Positions 34,437-42,374 of a stretch of 63,210 nucleotides of DNA are shown here, piece after piece. The DNA comes from Clostridiales bacterium (GTDB lineage: Bacteria > Bacillota > Sulfobacillia > CADDZV01). The stretch covers positions 43,318 through 106,527 of the forward strand of contig CADDZV010000002.1 of the NCBI GenBank assembly GCA_902812875.1. Direction: 5' to 3'. The first letter of the stretch is position 1. Each line of letters begins with the position of its first letter. The position numbers and the translations under genes are program-made. The notes beneath the pieces were generated by a model. It was not told where the DNA came from. It saw only the letters and a list, made by a program, of their open reading frames with translations, and did not search any database.

Positions 34437-35759
34437 CTATCCTCCCCGCTTACCGGCCAGTGGCCCGCGTCTCCCTTTGAACATGTCAACTAGAGCCGCT
34501 ACGGAAAGCCGTCTTTGCGTGCCCGCGGTCATGTCGCGCAGGGAGACTTCGCCAGAAGCCGCCTCTTCCTCACCCAACACCGCTACGTAACGGATGCCCT
34601 GTTTGTTAGCGTAACGAAGCTGTGCCTTGAGGCTGCGGCCCATGACGTCCACGTCCGCTGCCACCCCCGCCCGCCGCAGATCCCGGGCCAGAACCATTGC
34701 CTTTTGCTGCAGTTCGGGCGCCCCGGGCCCTTCGGCCGCCACAGCCACCATCACGTCTGGTGCCGGTGGTTCCGGCAAGGGAATCCGTTCATTGCGGAGC
34801 GTAAGAAGGAGCCGCTCAAGGCCAAGACCAAAACCGATGCCAGGTGTCGGCGGTCCGCCGAGCTCGGCGGCCAGTCCGTCGTAACGCCCTCCCGAACAGA
34901 CCGCGTTTTGTGCCCCCAGCCCGCCGTGCACCATTTCGAATACTGTCCGGGTATAGTAGTCAAGGCCGCGCACCAGGCGGGGATTGAGGGTAAACGGTAT
35001 CCCCAAAGACGCGAGCAACTGCTGCACTTCATCAAAATGGCTGCGGCAGTCATCGCACAGGTAGTCGGTCGCGCGGGGAGCTTTGGCGGTGACCGCCCGG
35101 CAGCCCTCGCGCTTGCAGTCGAGCACCCTTAGCGGATTACGGTCCAGGCGGGCCTGGCAGTCCTCGCAAAGCTCGTCCACGTGCCCGCGAAGGTAGTCCA
35201 CCAGGGCAGCCCGGTAGCCCGGCCGGCAAACGGGACAGCCGATGCTGTTGAGCTGGACCTCGATATTGCGCAAGCCAAGACCCGTCAAAAACTCATAACC
35301 AAGCTCGATGACCTCGGCGTCCGCCAGAGGGCCGGCCGCTCCGATGCACTCCACCCCAAATTGGGTGTGTTCACGCAAACGCCCCCCTTGGGGGCGCTCG
35401 TACCGGAACATGGGCTCGACATAAAACACCCGCACGGGCAAGCCGGCCTGGCCCAAGCTGTGCTCCAAAAACGCACGCACCACACTGGCCGTGCCCTCCG
35501 GGCGCAAGGTAATGTCGCGGCCGCCGCGGTCTTTGAAGGTGTACATTTCCTTTTCCACGATGTCCGTGGTTTCTCCCACACCGCGGTGATAAAGTTCGGT
35601 ATGCTCAAACGTAGGAGTGCGAATTTCGTAATAACCAAAGCGGCTGCAATGGCGGCGGGCGGCATCAACTAGAAACTGCCACGCCGCTGTATCCTGGGGA
35701 AGAACGTCCTCGGTACCGCGGGGACGGGTGGTTATAAGCCCCATGGTGGTTGCCCCCAT
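34437..35759 (-). CDS. hisS: Histidyl-tRNA synthetase
   Basis: A class II synthetase of about 440 residues. It has TTRPRGTEDVLPQD at the N-terminus, the motif 1 region, LRPEGTASVVRAFLEH, MFRYERPQGGRLREHTQFGVE (motif 2), the HisA box LVRGLDYYTRTVFE, and motif 3 GIGFGLGLERLL. The C-terminal anticodon domain follows. Two ATGs compete, at 35757-35759 and 35742-35744; neither has a good SD. The predicted transcription start near 35789 rules out the longest frame. Confidence 0.95.
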   Translation of the reverse strand: MGATTMGLITTRPRGTEDVLPQDTAAWQFLVDAARRHCSRFGYYEIRTPTFEHTELYHRGVGETTDIVEKEMYTFKDRGGRDITLRPEGTASVVRAFLEHSLGQAGLPVRVFYVEPMFRYERPQGGRLREHTQFGVECIGAAGPLADAEVIELGYEFLTGLGLRNIEVQLNSIGCPVCRPGYRAALVDYLRGHVDELCEDCQARLDRNPLRVLDCKREGCRAVTAKAPRATDYLCDDCRSHFDEVQQLLASLGIPFTLNPRLVRGLDYYTRTVFEMVHGGLGAQNAVCSGGRYDGLAAELGGPPTPGIGFGLGLERLLLTLRNERIPLPEPPAPDVMVAVAAEGPGAPELQQKAMVLARDLRRAGVAADVDVMGRSLKAQLRYANKQGIRYVAVLGEEEAASGEVSLRDMTAGTQRRLSVAALVDMFKGRRGPLAGKRGG

Positions 35760-35795
35760 CAAAAAGAGAAAGCCAGAAAGCCCGGCATTAGGCAC

Positions 35796-35825
35796 ATTCT
35801 ACCGGAGCGCCGGAAGCCCAGTCAA
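35796..35825 (-). promoter_or_regulatory. Sigma-A promoter of hisS-aspS
   Basis: TTGACT and TAGAAT with 18 bp spacing on the minus strand lie about 40 bp upstream of hisS. No T-box is visible, so the leader would be very short. Confidence 0.7.
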
Positions 35826-35908
35826 CGCACCCGTCCGCCACCGCTCTTGAGAAAAACAACGGGCCGGGGCAGGTAGCACCTGCCGCCGGCCCGCGCAGTT
35901 TCCCGCAT

Positions 35909-38440
35909 TCAGTGCATGCTAGCAAACCACCCACCGTGGTGAAGCTTTGCCCAGGCGCGCGTCACCTTGCCGGTAAACATGGCCTGAATGGTGCCCGGGT
36001 TGGCAAACGTCCCCAGGTACGCATGCCCAATCACGGCCGCCACCCCGATTACCGCCAGAATGATGTGTATGCCGCCGGCCACGAATACTACCGACAGCGG
36101 CAAACGGTCCCGGAGGATCAAAAGCACGCCAGTGATTCCAAGGCCGAGGCCGCCCAGGATGACGCCCCAGAAGTAGAGCTTTTGTCCGGCGTTGAACCGA
36201 CCCTGCGGCGGCAGCTCACCGTGGTAGCCAAGATAACCACCGAAATGCCGTAGCCAACCCCAGTCCGTCTTGGCCAAAAGCCCGTCACGCCACCACCGGA
36301 TGGCCATGAACAGCACCCCGGCAAAGAACACGATGCCCACGGCGCTGTGCCACAAGGTGGCTTCGCCAGTCGATCCGAACAGCGAATCCAACAGGCGTCC
36401 CCAGCCGAACAGTATGCTGAGCCCGGTGATGGCCAGCAGCACGAAGCTCACGAGTATGGCCAAGTGCACCAGGCGCTCTGACCAGGCAAACCGCTCGATC
36501 GTACCGGTCTCGGCGGGATCCGCTGCCTCTGACCAGTGCGGGCCTACCACCACGAAATGTAGCACTACAGCCAACAATACCAGCAAAAGCAGGATGCCCC
36601 ACCACGGTCGCATGGTCGCCACCGCGAAGCCGAGGAAGGTGGCGGCACCGTTACTGATACCGAGCTCACTCGCCCGCGTCTGCATGGTGGGCTGTCCGCT
36701 GCTGTTCCACGGGTCTAGCATCACCGGCCCGAAGAAGAACTGGCTTCCCGGGGCGTGGCAATCCTTGCACCCACCGGCGCCGAGCGCCTGTCCGGGTGCG
36801 GCCACATCGTGGCTGATGGCGAAGTTGGCATGGGCCTCGACCCCGGCCGCTTCAACGTCTTCCTTGGTAAGTTGGCCGTTTCCGTCCAGGCTATAAAGGT
36901 ACGGGTCTTTAACGTACACCGGGTCGATCTTGTCCACGCGCGGATTGCCGACCAAGGTCTTGGTCAGGGCCTTAAGCATGGCGGTGATTTCGGCATCCGT
37001 GTTGACGTCCGGGAGGCCATCCCCGTTGTCGTCCCTTACCTGCCCCTTCACGAGGTCACACGCCGGCTGGATCTCTTTGAGGAAGAGCGGCACCACGTGT
37101 CCGTCGGCATTGCGGTTGCCGAACCACACCAAAATCATCCGGTTGACCGGATGGATTTTGCCGTCCGACTCTTTCACGTAATCTGGCATCCACTGTCCCG
37201 GCGCCCCCACTGGCGTCCCCGGCACGGTGGACAGCTGCAGTTCGGCACCGGTTGAGATGTCCAAGATCTTGCGGCCCGCGACGGCCAGCGACGGTATGTG
37301 GCAGGTCTCACACGCGATCGTCTGCAAGTGCGACGCCGGGATGTTGTAGTGCATGGCGATGGTGGCCCCCAGGTAGCCGGTGCTATGGCAGTCCTGGCAC
37401 GACTTCATCGTGTTGTCGAGGTCGTTCCTGACCGTCTCGGTGGGCGTGTTGCCCTTGGCAAAGTTGTGGTCAATGCCGCTCGGGTGGCACGATACGCAGC
37501 TTATGCCCTGAGCATTGTGCACATCGGGATGCTGCGGGTCGTTCCACGTGAGGCCACGTTTCAAGGTATCTGCAAAACCGTGGCATTGGAGACAGTTCGC
37601 GTCCGGCGGCGATTTTACAATGTTGAGGCTCACGGTGCCGTCCTGGTTGAACAGGCGCAGGTTATAGGTAACGACGGGCACTTGCCCAGCCCTTACCGAC
37701 CCCTGCACCTCGCCGAGCCCCGCACCGACCGTCGCAGCCCACTTCAAGTTGTAGTTGGCAAGCTGGTTCATACGGGCCGACCACGAATAGTTGGGGAGGT
37801 GGCAGAGCAGGCAGTCCGCCTCCAGCACACCGCTTTTGTCCCACTCGCTCTGGTAGTAGTCCCCGTCCGGAGTTTTAGCCAGCTCAGGGTGGGCCGCCAG
37901 ATACTGGTCGTACCGGTTGCCCTGGCGGTCGTACTCCATGCCGCCGCCGCCCGGATGGCACGAGGCGCAACTCGGCATGGCCGGGTCGAACTGGGTAGCG
38001 AAGTCCCACTCGGTCAGGTCCATCTCGGCCGGCGACTGGTTGACCTTTCTCGCCAACTGGCGAGAGTTGGCCGGTCAGTACTTCCCCTGCATGCCCGGAG
38101 AGAGGCTTTCCGGGTTGGTCGTGCTGTAGTGGTCAGAAATGACGTCGTGGCCTTGCTGGAAATGGTAACCTTGCGTGATCTGGTTGTAGTCATGGCAGCC
38201 AGACAACCCGCAGGTTTTTTCAGGAGAATAGGGCTGATCAGCGTTTTGCCCCGCAAGCGGGTTGATGATATCGCCCGATTCCGTACGCAGGTAGATGGGC
38301 GGATGAGCGGTATCGGCATATGCCCTCACTGTGAGTGGCGCCGCCGCCAGCGATGCTCCAACCAAGATCAACATGAATACGAAAAGTGTCACATGCCCCA
38401 GAAATCTGCGCGGGCCTGGGGGACCCAACTGGAGAAACAA
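35909..38440 (-). CDS. Multiheme cytochrome c fused to cytochrome b, probable selenoprotein
   Basis: I read this as one 843-residue gene through an in-frame TGA at 38075-38077. Upstream of it are a signal peptide (LGHVTLFVFMLILVGASLAAAP), a CX4CH heme site (CGLSGCH) and GYHFQQGHD. After it come PANSRQLARKVNQSPAEMDL and seven CxxCH sites: CASCH, CLLCH, CLQCH, CVSCH, CQDCH, CETCH and CKDCH. About five C-terminal helices resemble the cytochrome b subunit of formate dehydrogenase (RFNAGQKLYFWGVILGG; histidines in RLVHLAI, LWHSAVG, GIHIILA, GHAYLG). It should move electrons between menaquinone and extracytoplasmic acceptors. TTG at 38438-38440 has AAGGAGG 8 nt upstream. The part after TGA alone would lack a signal peptide. 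A nonsense mutation is the alternative. Confidence 0.78.
38042..38077 (-). promoter_or_regulatory. Putative bacterial SECIS element with Sec codon
   Basis: After the in-frame TGA (38075-38077) the mRNA can form a hairpin. The upper stem is CUCGCC pairing with GGCGAG, closed by the loop AGUU. The lower stem is GACC, which includes the last two bases of UGA, pairing with GGUC. The loop begins 17 nt after UGA and has G as its second base. This fits the bacterial SECIS rule of a loop 16-37 nt downstream with a G in the first two positions. SelB would bind here. Confidence 0.68.
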
Positions 38441-38642
38441 CCGCACACCCTCCTTCGGTGAGACATGACATCTGTGCCTCGGAGGGCATCTACCATGGCC
38501 AGTGTAGAAAAAACGCGGGGACCTGTCTTGAAGCGGGGGATTTAAGCAGGCAGCGGCTGCGTCGATGACATCTGTCACACGGGCACCCTATGCCTGACGG
38601 GTACCTGATAGACGCGGTGAAAGTGCTGGCGTGTATACCTGA

Positions 38643-39248
38643 CTAGGCCGCTGAGAGGGAATGGTAAAGGGCGCCAACGGCACCGTCACCCCAGCTGACG
38701 GGCACGCGGGTACGCTGTCCGTTGCGGTCGAAAAACCACACTTCACGGTGCAAAAGACCATAAACAAAGAGGTCACGCGTGATTTCCACGTCTACCTGGC
38801 AGTAACCAAGGACCTGGTCGAGCTTTCCCTCGCGGTACCACCGCACGGATTGCAGACCGTCCCCGGCCTTTTTCCGGCCAAGCGTGGCCTGTGCCAGCCG
38901 GTCCAGACTGACGCGAAATCCAAGGTTTCGCTCGATGTCCCTGAGCATGTCGACGGTGGGCAGCTGTGCGAGATCGAAAGGCGTGTACGCCTGAAGCACG
39001 CGGTAGTCGAAGTGAAGACAGTTGAAACCCACAACCACGGCGGCGGACATGAGCGTATCGATAAGTTCGTCCGCCTGTGGCTCGAGGAAATGACGAAAGC
39101 GGCCGTCGCGAATGCTGTATGTCACGGCGGCCGCCAGTCCCAGGCGGTCCATGTACTGCGGACCGCCCACCTCGTCGAAAAGCCTTTGCGTCTCGACATC
39201 AAACACGATGATGTCGGGTGGGCTGATGCTACTCGTATCCTCTGACAT
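38643..39248 (-). CDS. RNase H-like/DEDD exonuclease domain protein
   Basis: A 201-residue protein with the layout of a 3-prime-to-5-prime exonuclease domain. DIIVFDVETQRLFDEVGG carries the first D and E. VVGFNCLHFDYRVLQAY holds the second acidic position, and LGYCQVDVEITRDLFVYG the last D. It resembles YprB-type ribonuclease H-like proteins, often linked to DEAD/DEAH helicases, but no helicase is adjacent. The start could be GTG at 39255-39257 or ATG at 39246-39248, preceded by CAGGTGAT. Confidence 0.7.
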   Translation of the reverse strand: MSEDTSSISPPDIIVFDVETQRLFDEVGGPQYMDRLGLAAAVTYSIRDGRFRHFLEPQADELIDTLMSAAVVVGFNCLHFDYRVLQAYTPFDLAQLPTVDMLRDIERNLGFRVSLDRLAQATLGRKKAGDGLQSVRWYREGKLDQVLGYCQVDVEITRDLFVYGLLHREVWFFDRNGQRTRVPVSWGDGAVGALYHSLSAA

Positions 39249-39322
39249 CGGAATCACCTGGAGGAGGCATTCGGCGCGGTCCGGCGGTTTCCTCCCCGCC
39301 GCCCACCACCGTGCCTCGCCGG

Positions 39323-39922
39323 CTACCGCTGAGCAGCAATCTGTACCCGCGAAACCCGCTCGTTCACCACGTCCCAGTTGATGTTGCGGAAGAAGGCATC
39401 AATGTACGCTTTGCGGGCGGTTCCGTAATCTATGAAATAGGAATGCTCGTAAACATCCATCACCAAAAGCACGGAGGCGTCCCAAACCCCGTCGGAATGG
39501 ATGTCGGACAGGTAGTTGTGGAGTTTGCGGTCCGCCCAGTCGAACGCCAGGACCACCCAACCCCTGGCCGCAACGCCCAAAGCCCGGAATTCCGCTTCCC
39601 ACTTTTCATACGAACCAAAGTCCCTGGCGATCAAGTCGGCGATCGCACCGGTCGGTTTTCCCCCCGTCCCGCCGATGTTTTCGAAGAAAGCCTCATGGAG
39701 CCGGACGGCCTGGGTGGTAAACACCTCCTCGCGCTTGAGTTCGCGGAACTGGCTGTAGGTGGCGTTGGCCTGGGAAAGGTCTGCCTCCCCAAGCTTGGCT
39801 TCGATTTCATTGAGCTTGTTGACATAGCCCTTGTAAAGAACGTCAAAGTGCTCATCGATCTGCTTGGGGCTAAACCCGCTCAGTTCACCCTTCGGCTTTA
39901 CATTCTTGACTGTGTGTGCCAT
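39323..39922 (-). CDS. sod: Superoxide dismutase (Fe/Mn family)
   Basis: This 199-residue protein has the Fe/Mn SOD fold. Metal ligands are likely the histidine in QIDEHFDVLYKGYVNKLNE, the histidine in AVRLHEAFFENIGG, and the Asp and His of LVMDVYEHSYFIDYG. RGWVVLAFDWADRKLHNY is the usual central strand. The first two sites deviate from the common HHxxYV and NHxxFW patterns (H in LHEAFF replaces NHxxFW), so metal specificity is uncertain. ATG at 39920-39922 follows AAGGAGG. Confidence 0.9.
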   Translation of the reverse strand: MAHTVKNVKPKGELSGFSPKQIDEHFDVLYKGYVNKLNEIEAKLGEADLSQANATYSQFRELKREEVFTTQAVRLHEAFFENIGGTGGKPTGAIADLIARDFGSYEKWEAEFRALGVAARGWVVLAFDWADRKLHNYLSDIHSDGVWDASVLLVMDVYEHSYFIDYGTARKAYIDAFFRNINWDVVNERVSRVQIAAQR

Positions 39923-40017
39923 CGTCCATCCTCCTTGGTCGTAGATTTGGCAATTGTGCGGCCGGACATACCGTACACGCGCCCCAGCCGAAATCCCCCG
40001 CCGGGTTACCTGCTGCC

Positions 40018-40046
40018 ATTGTATCTGGCTGGTGCTATTTAGTCAA
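40018..40046 (-). promoter_or_regulatory. Sigma-A promoter of sod
   Basis: TTGACT and TACAAT with 17 bp spacing on the minus strand lie about 95 bp upstream of the sod ATG. Confidence 0.75.
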
Positions 40047-40071
40047 TATCAAATTTATAAAAGTGGGCAAC

Positions 40072-40099
40072 AAAAAACCGGGGCATGGGCATCCCCGGT
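40072..40099 (-). terminator. Intrinsic terminator after the LysM gene
   Basis: On the minus strand ACCGGGG, a 9-nt loop and CCCCGGT are followed by TTTTTTG, 35 bp past the LysM stop. It ends the YbaB-like/LysM transcript. Confidence 0.85.
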
Positions 40100-40133
40100 C
40101 GTGTTTCCGGCGGGCCGTGAAGAGCACCCGCAA

Positions 40134-40622
40134 TCAGGATATTGGAATGCAGATGACCTGCCCCGGATAGATCACATCCGGGTCGTCGATCTGTGGGTTC
40201 GCGTTGATGAGGTCCTGCAGGTCAATCCCAAACCGGCGCGCGATCATAAACAGGGTGTCGCCAGGGCGGACCATGTAGAAGATGCAGCCAGGCACCTCCG
40301 GCGGCAAAGGCGGGATGTGCCGTCGCGGAATGCAAATCTTCTGCCCGGGATAGATGACGTCCGGGTCGGTTATCTGCGGGTTGGCCGCCACCAGCCGATC
40401 AAGGCGCATTTCAAACCGCCTGGCGATGAGAAACAGGGTGTCACCTGGCCGTACGGTGTAGATCACACCATGCGGGCACGCCGGAGGCGGTGGCAAGGTG
40501 ATTTCACTCTGCTGTGAACTCGCCGGCGCCGGGCGGTCCGGTGCTTTTTTGGCCGGTCTGGCAGCGGGTGGCGATTTGGCCAGGCCGCGCGGCCGTATGG
40601 GCATGGGCGGTGGACGGTGCAA
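40134..40622 (-). CDS. Protein with two LysM domains, putative spore surface protein
   Basis: A 162-residue protein. A proline/alanine/lysine-rich N-terminus of about 45 residues precedes two LysM domains. The first is YTVRPGDTLFLIARRFEMRL with NPQITDPDVIYPGQKICIP. The second is YMVRPGDTLFMIARRFGIDL with NPQIDDPDVIYPGQVICIP. There is no signal peptide. LysM proteins without a signal (SafA-like) attach to spore cortex or coat. The start is TTG at 40620-40622, 7-8 nt after GGAGGG, which overlaps the end of the YbaB-like gene. A putative sigma-K promoter precedes that gene. Confidence 0.8.
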   Translation of the reverse strand: MHRPPPMPIRPRGLAKSPPAARPAKKAPDRPAPASSQQSEITLPPPPACPHGVIYTVRPGDTLFLIARRFEMRLDRLVAANPQITDPDVIYPGQKICIPRRHIPPLPPEVPGCIFYMVRPGDTLFMIARRFGIDLQDLINANPQIDDPDVIYPGQVICIPIS

Positions 40623-40625
40623 TTT

Positions 40626-40991
40626 TCATCCCTCCATCTTCCAGGTACCGGGCGCCCCCGATCCGGAATTAAAGAACTGGCTCATGAGATCACCCAGATT
40701 CAGTTGGGACAGTGTGCGGGTCACCGCTTCCTGCACGCTGGCGGTAAACTTGGCCATGGCATCGTTGAAGGCGTCTTTCACGCACTCTTCCAACAGAGTC
40801 TTGCTCTCCGGGCTGAGCAACGAGCTTTGCACCTCCACCCTTGTCACCCGCTGGGTCCCATCCAGCGTCACCCGGACCAGGCCCTTCGCCTCACCCACCA
40901 CCCGTATCGCGATCATGTCTTTCTGGCTGGCCTCGAACCCTTTTTTCACTTGCTCCACATAGCCGAAAACGTCGTCTTTTGCATCTGCCAT
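40626..40991 (-). CDS. YbaB/EbfC-like nucleoid-associated family protein
   Basis: This 121-residue protein resembles YbaB/EbfC: VVGEAKGLVRVTLDGTQRVTRVEVQSSLL, then SPESKTLLEECVKDAFNDAMAKFT. True ybaB usually follows dnaX and precedes recR; this copy stands alone with a LysM gene, so it is a divergent paralogue. The end (MSQFFNSGSGAPGTWKMEG) is not typical. The start was taken at ATG 40989-40991; GTG at 40998-41000 is possible. A putative sigma-K promoter suggests mother-cell expression. Confidence 0.7.
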   Translation of the reverse strand: MADAKDDVFGYVEQVKKGFEASQKDMIAIRVVGEAKGLVRVTLDGTQRVTRVEVQSSLLSPESKTLLEECVKDAFNDAMAKFTASVQEAVTRTLSQLNLGDLMSQFFNSGSGAPGTWKMEG

Positions 40992-41069
40992 CGCCTTCAC
41001 CCCGGTCGTCGAAATGGTCCATGGCAGCCAACAAGCCCGCAGGCGGCGGCTTCCATCCGGACACCGTTA

Positions 41070-41098
41070 CAGACTATGGGGGAATGGCACCGTATGTT
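41070..41098 (-). promoter_or_regulatory. Putative sigma-K promoter, YbaB-like/LysM operon
   Basis: On the minus strand AACA and CATAGTCTG lie 16 bp apart, about 80 bp upstream of the YbaB-like ATG. This fits the sigma-K pattern (-35 mACm, 16 bp, -10 CATAnnnTA) except for the last base. It faces the opposite promoter at 41087-41115 and overlaps it. Confidence 0.5.
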
Positions 41099-41115
41099 AC
41101 TTCCCGCATAAGAAT
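41087..41115 (+). promoter_or_regulatory. Putative sigma-K promoter, 155-residue protein gene
   Basis: GCAC and CATAAGAAT lie 16 bp apart, about 30 bp upstream of the gene at 41148. The -10 is the weakest match of the six sites in this region (CATAAGAAT against CATAnnnTA). It is divergent from and interleaved with the site at 41070-41098. Confidence 0.4.
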
Positions 41116-41147
41116 GAATAAGCCAGCAACTGGAGAGGTGAGGTGTA

Positions 41148-41615
41148 ATGCCAGCCACGGACGACACTACAACGGGCGAAGCCGCGGCGACCGCCAGCGG
41201 CAACGAGCCCGCGCCTAAAGCCCCGGTGAGCCCCCTAGCGAACATGAGCCCCCTGGAGGCAATCAGCACCGTGGGTTCATATCTGGTTAAGATTGGCACC
41301 GCTCTAGATGATCTGTCCCGTACAGTCAACAGCTTGATCGTCGTGATGCAGAACCGGGAGGCCATCGAGACGATCCTTACGCATGTGCGGGCCCTGGCCG
41401 AAGCCGCCTCTCCCGGTGCGGGAGCAGGAAGCCACTCGCCGCCGGCAAAGCCATCACCCGCACCGCCGCCAGCCGCCGACGTTTCAGGCGAGCCACCGCC
41501 GCCCGCTCCCAAAGCCCCCGATGTGAAAGACATCGTATCGATCCTCGGGTCTCCGGCCGTGCAGAACCTCTTGTCGAGCCTCGCGTCCCAGGTGCGCCGC
41601 CCGCCGGGCCAGTAA
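41148..41615 (+). CDS. Hypothetical protein with Pro/Ala-rich linker
   Basis: A 155-residue protein not recognised. A Thr/Ala-rich start leads to a helical segment (MSPLEAISTVGSYLVKIGTAL, then DDLSRTVNSLIVVMQNREAI). A linker of about 45 residues rich in Pro, Ala and Ser follows, then a short helix (VKDIVSILGSPAVQNLLSSL). It has no signal peptide or membrane helix. ATG at 41148 follows TGGAGAGGTGAGGTGTA. It ends in a strong terminator and runs divergently from the YbaB-like gene, in what looks like a sporulation cluster. Confidence 0.7.
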   Translation: MPATDDTTTGEAAATASGNEPAPKAPVSPLANMSPLEAISTVGSYLVKIGTALDDLSRTVNSLIVVMQNREAIETILTHVRALAEAASPGAGAGSHSPPAKPSPAPPPAADVSGEPPPPAPKAPDVKDIVSILGSPAVQNLLSSLASQVRRPPGQ

Positions 41616-41636
41616 AAATCGCCCCAGCACCAACAC

Positions 41637-41667
41637 AAAAAGGGCTCCGGGAATCCGGAGCCCTTTT
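41637..41667. terminator. Bidirectional intrinsic terminator
   Basis: AAAAGGGCTCCGG, a GAAT loop and CCGGAGCCCTTTT form a 13-bp perfect stem with A and T tracts on its two sides. It separates the 155-residue protein gene (plus) from the small membrane peptide gene ending at 41690 (minus). Confidence 0.9.
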
Positions 41668-41689
41668 CGGTGTCGGAAGGCAGACCTTG

Positions 41690-41800
41690 TTATGCCTTCG
41701 CGCTCCCGAGTGGGAACCACCAGAACGGCAGGAAGAAGAAGAGAATGATGATAATCACGACGAGGATAATCCACCACCAGCCGTCCCACTGTGCGGTCAT
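41690..41800 (-). CDS. Tiny membrane peptide A (QWDGWWW family)
   Basis: A 36-residue peptide. It starts MTAQWDGWWW, then has one membrane helix made almost entirely of Ile, Leu, Val and Phe (IILVVIIIILFFFLPF), and ends WWFPLGSAKA. It is one of three such genes in 500 bp that share the start MxxQW(D/G)G(F/W)WW and size. The pattern of tiny single-helix proteins recalls the YjcZ/YczN type of Bacillus, but the sequence signature differs. Upstream is GAAAAGGGGTGTCG before the ATG. I believe the gene is real because of the conservation between the copies. Confidence 0.8.
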   Translation of the reverse strand: MTAQWDGWWWIILVVIIIILFFFLPFWWFPLGSAKA

Positions 41801-41856
41801 CGATCGACACCCCTTTTCGATTTCTCGTGGGCCGGACAGCCTGGGCCTGCGTGAGC

Positions 41857-41880
41857 GAAAAGGCTCTGGAAGATCCAGAG
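41857..41880 (-). terminator. Hairpin between tiny peptide genes B and A
   Basis: On the minus strand CTCTGGA, TCT and TCCAGAG form a stem, followed by CCTTTTCGC. It probably ends the transcript of tiny peptide B. This suggests that A has its own promoter, which I could not identify. Confidence 0.55.
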
Positions 41881-41911
41881 TCCGAAGATCGCCGCCAGAG
41901 CCGGCTATGGG

Positions 41912-42022
41912 TTACGCGGTCTTATTCCCCCCCAACGGGAAGAAGGGGAAGAAGAAGAACAGGAAGATGATAATGAGGATTATGATGATAATCCACCAAA
42001 ATCCGCCCCACTGGGTTTGCAT
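41912..42022 (-). CDS. Tiny membrane peptide B (QWGGFWW family)
   Basis: A 36-residue peptide: MQTQWGGFWW, then a helix of pure Ile, Leu and Phe (IIIIILIIIFLFFFFPFFP), then LGGNKTA. The ATG follows AAAGGAGGTGCCGGCGG, a strong SD. Its sequence and layout match peptides A and C on either side, and its codons differ from theirs, so conservation is at the protein level. Confidence 0.82.
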   Translation of the reverse strand: MQTQWGGFWWIIIIILIIIFLFFFFPFFPLGGNKTA

Positions 42023-42087
42023 CCGCCGGCACCTCCTTTCGCGTTAAAAGGTCCCGTCTTCCCACGATCCCCGCTTTGCGAATTGGT

Positions 42088-42189
42088 CTAGTTGGGTACG
42101 CAAACGCACATGAGTATCACGGCAAGAAGCACTGCGTAGAACAGGAGCACGAGCCACAGCCACCAGAACCCGTCCCACTGCACCGACAT
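42088..42189 (-). CDS. Tiny membrane peptide C (QWDGFWW family)
   Basis: A 33-residue peptide: MSVQWDGFWWLWLVLLFYAV, then LLAVILMCVC and VPN. One membrane helix with two cysteines near the C-terminus. GGGAGGTGTTGACAA precedes the ATG. It is the third member of the local family and the most divergent in the helix. A promoter was not identified with confidence; GGAATATATAGG lies about 75 bp upstream. Confidence 0.8.
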   Translation of the reverse strand: MSVQWDGFWWLWLVLLFYAVLLAVILMCVCVPN

Positions 42190-42322
42190 TTGTCAACACC
42201 TCCCTTGCGGCCGCGGCAGTCTTCCAGGGAAGTCAGGCTTCCGCTCCTATATATTCCGGGGGTCCACAAGTTGGTGAATGTGCACGGGACAGATTATGCC
42301 TGTGGAGTCCCCCCAACCGGGT

Positions 42323-42351
42323 GACCGGTGACGTACATGGGCCATAGAGTA
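42323..42351 (+). promoter_or_regulatory. Putative sigma-K promoter, small orphan genes
   Basis: GACC and CATAGAGTA lie 16 bp apart, about 25 bp upstream of the ATG at 42375. The -10 is a perfect match to CATAnnnTA. This is the best sigma-K-like site in the window. Confidence 0.62.
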
Positions 42352-42374
42352 GGTGTGGAAGGAAGGGACCGGGC

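Noticed and set aside
35909-38056. Cytochrome gene starting after the TGA as a separate cytoplasmic-start protein
   Set aside because: No start codon with SD is present there, and a c-type cytochrome needs the signal peptide that lies in frame upstream of the TGA.
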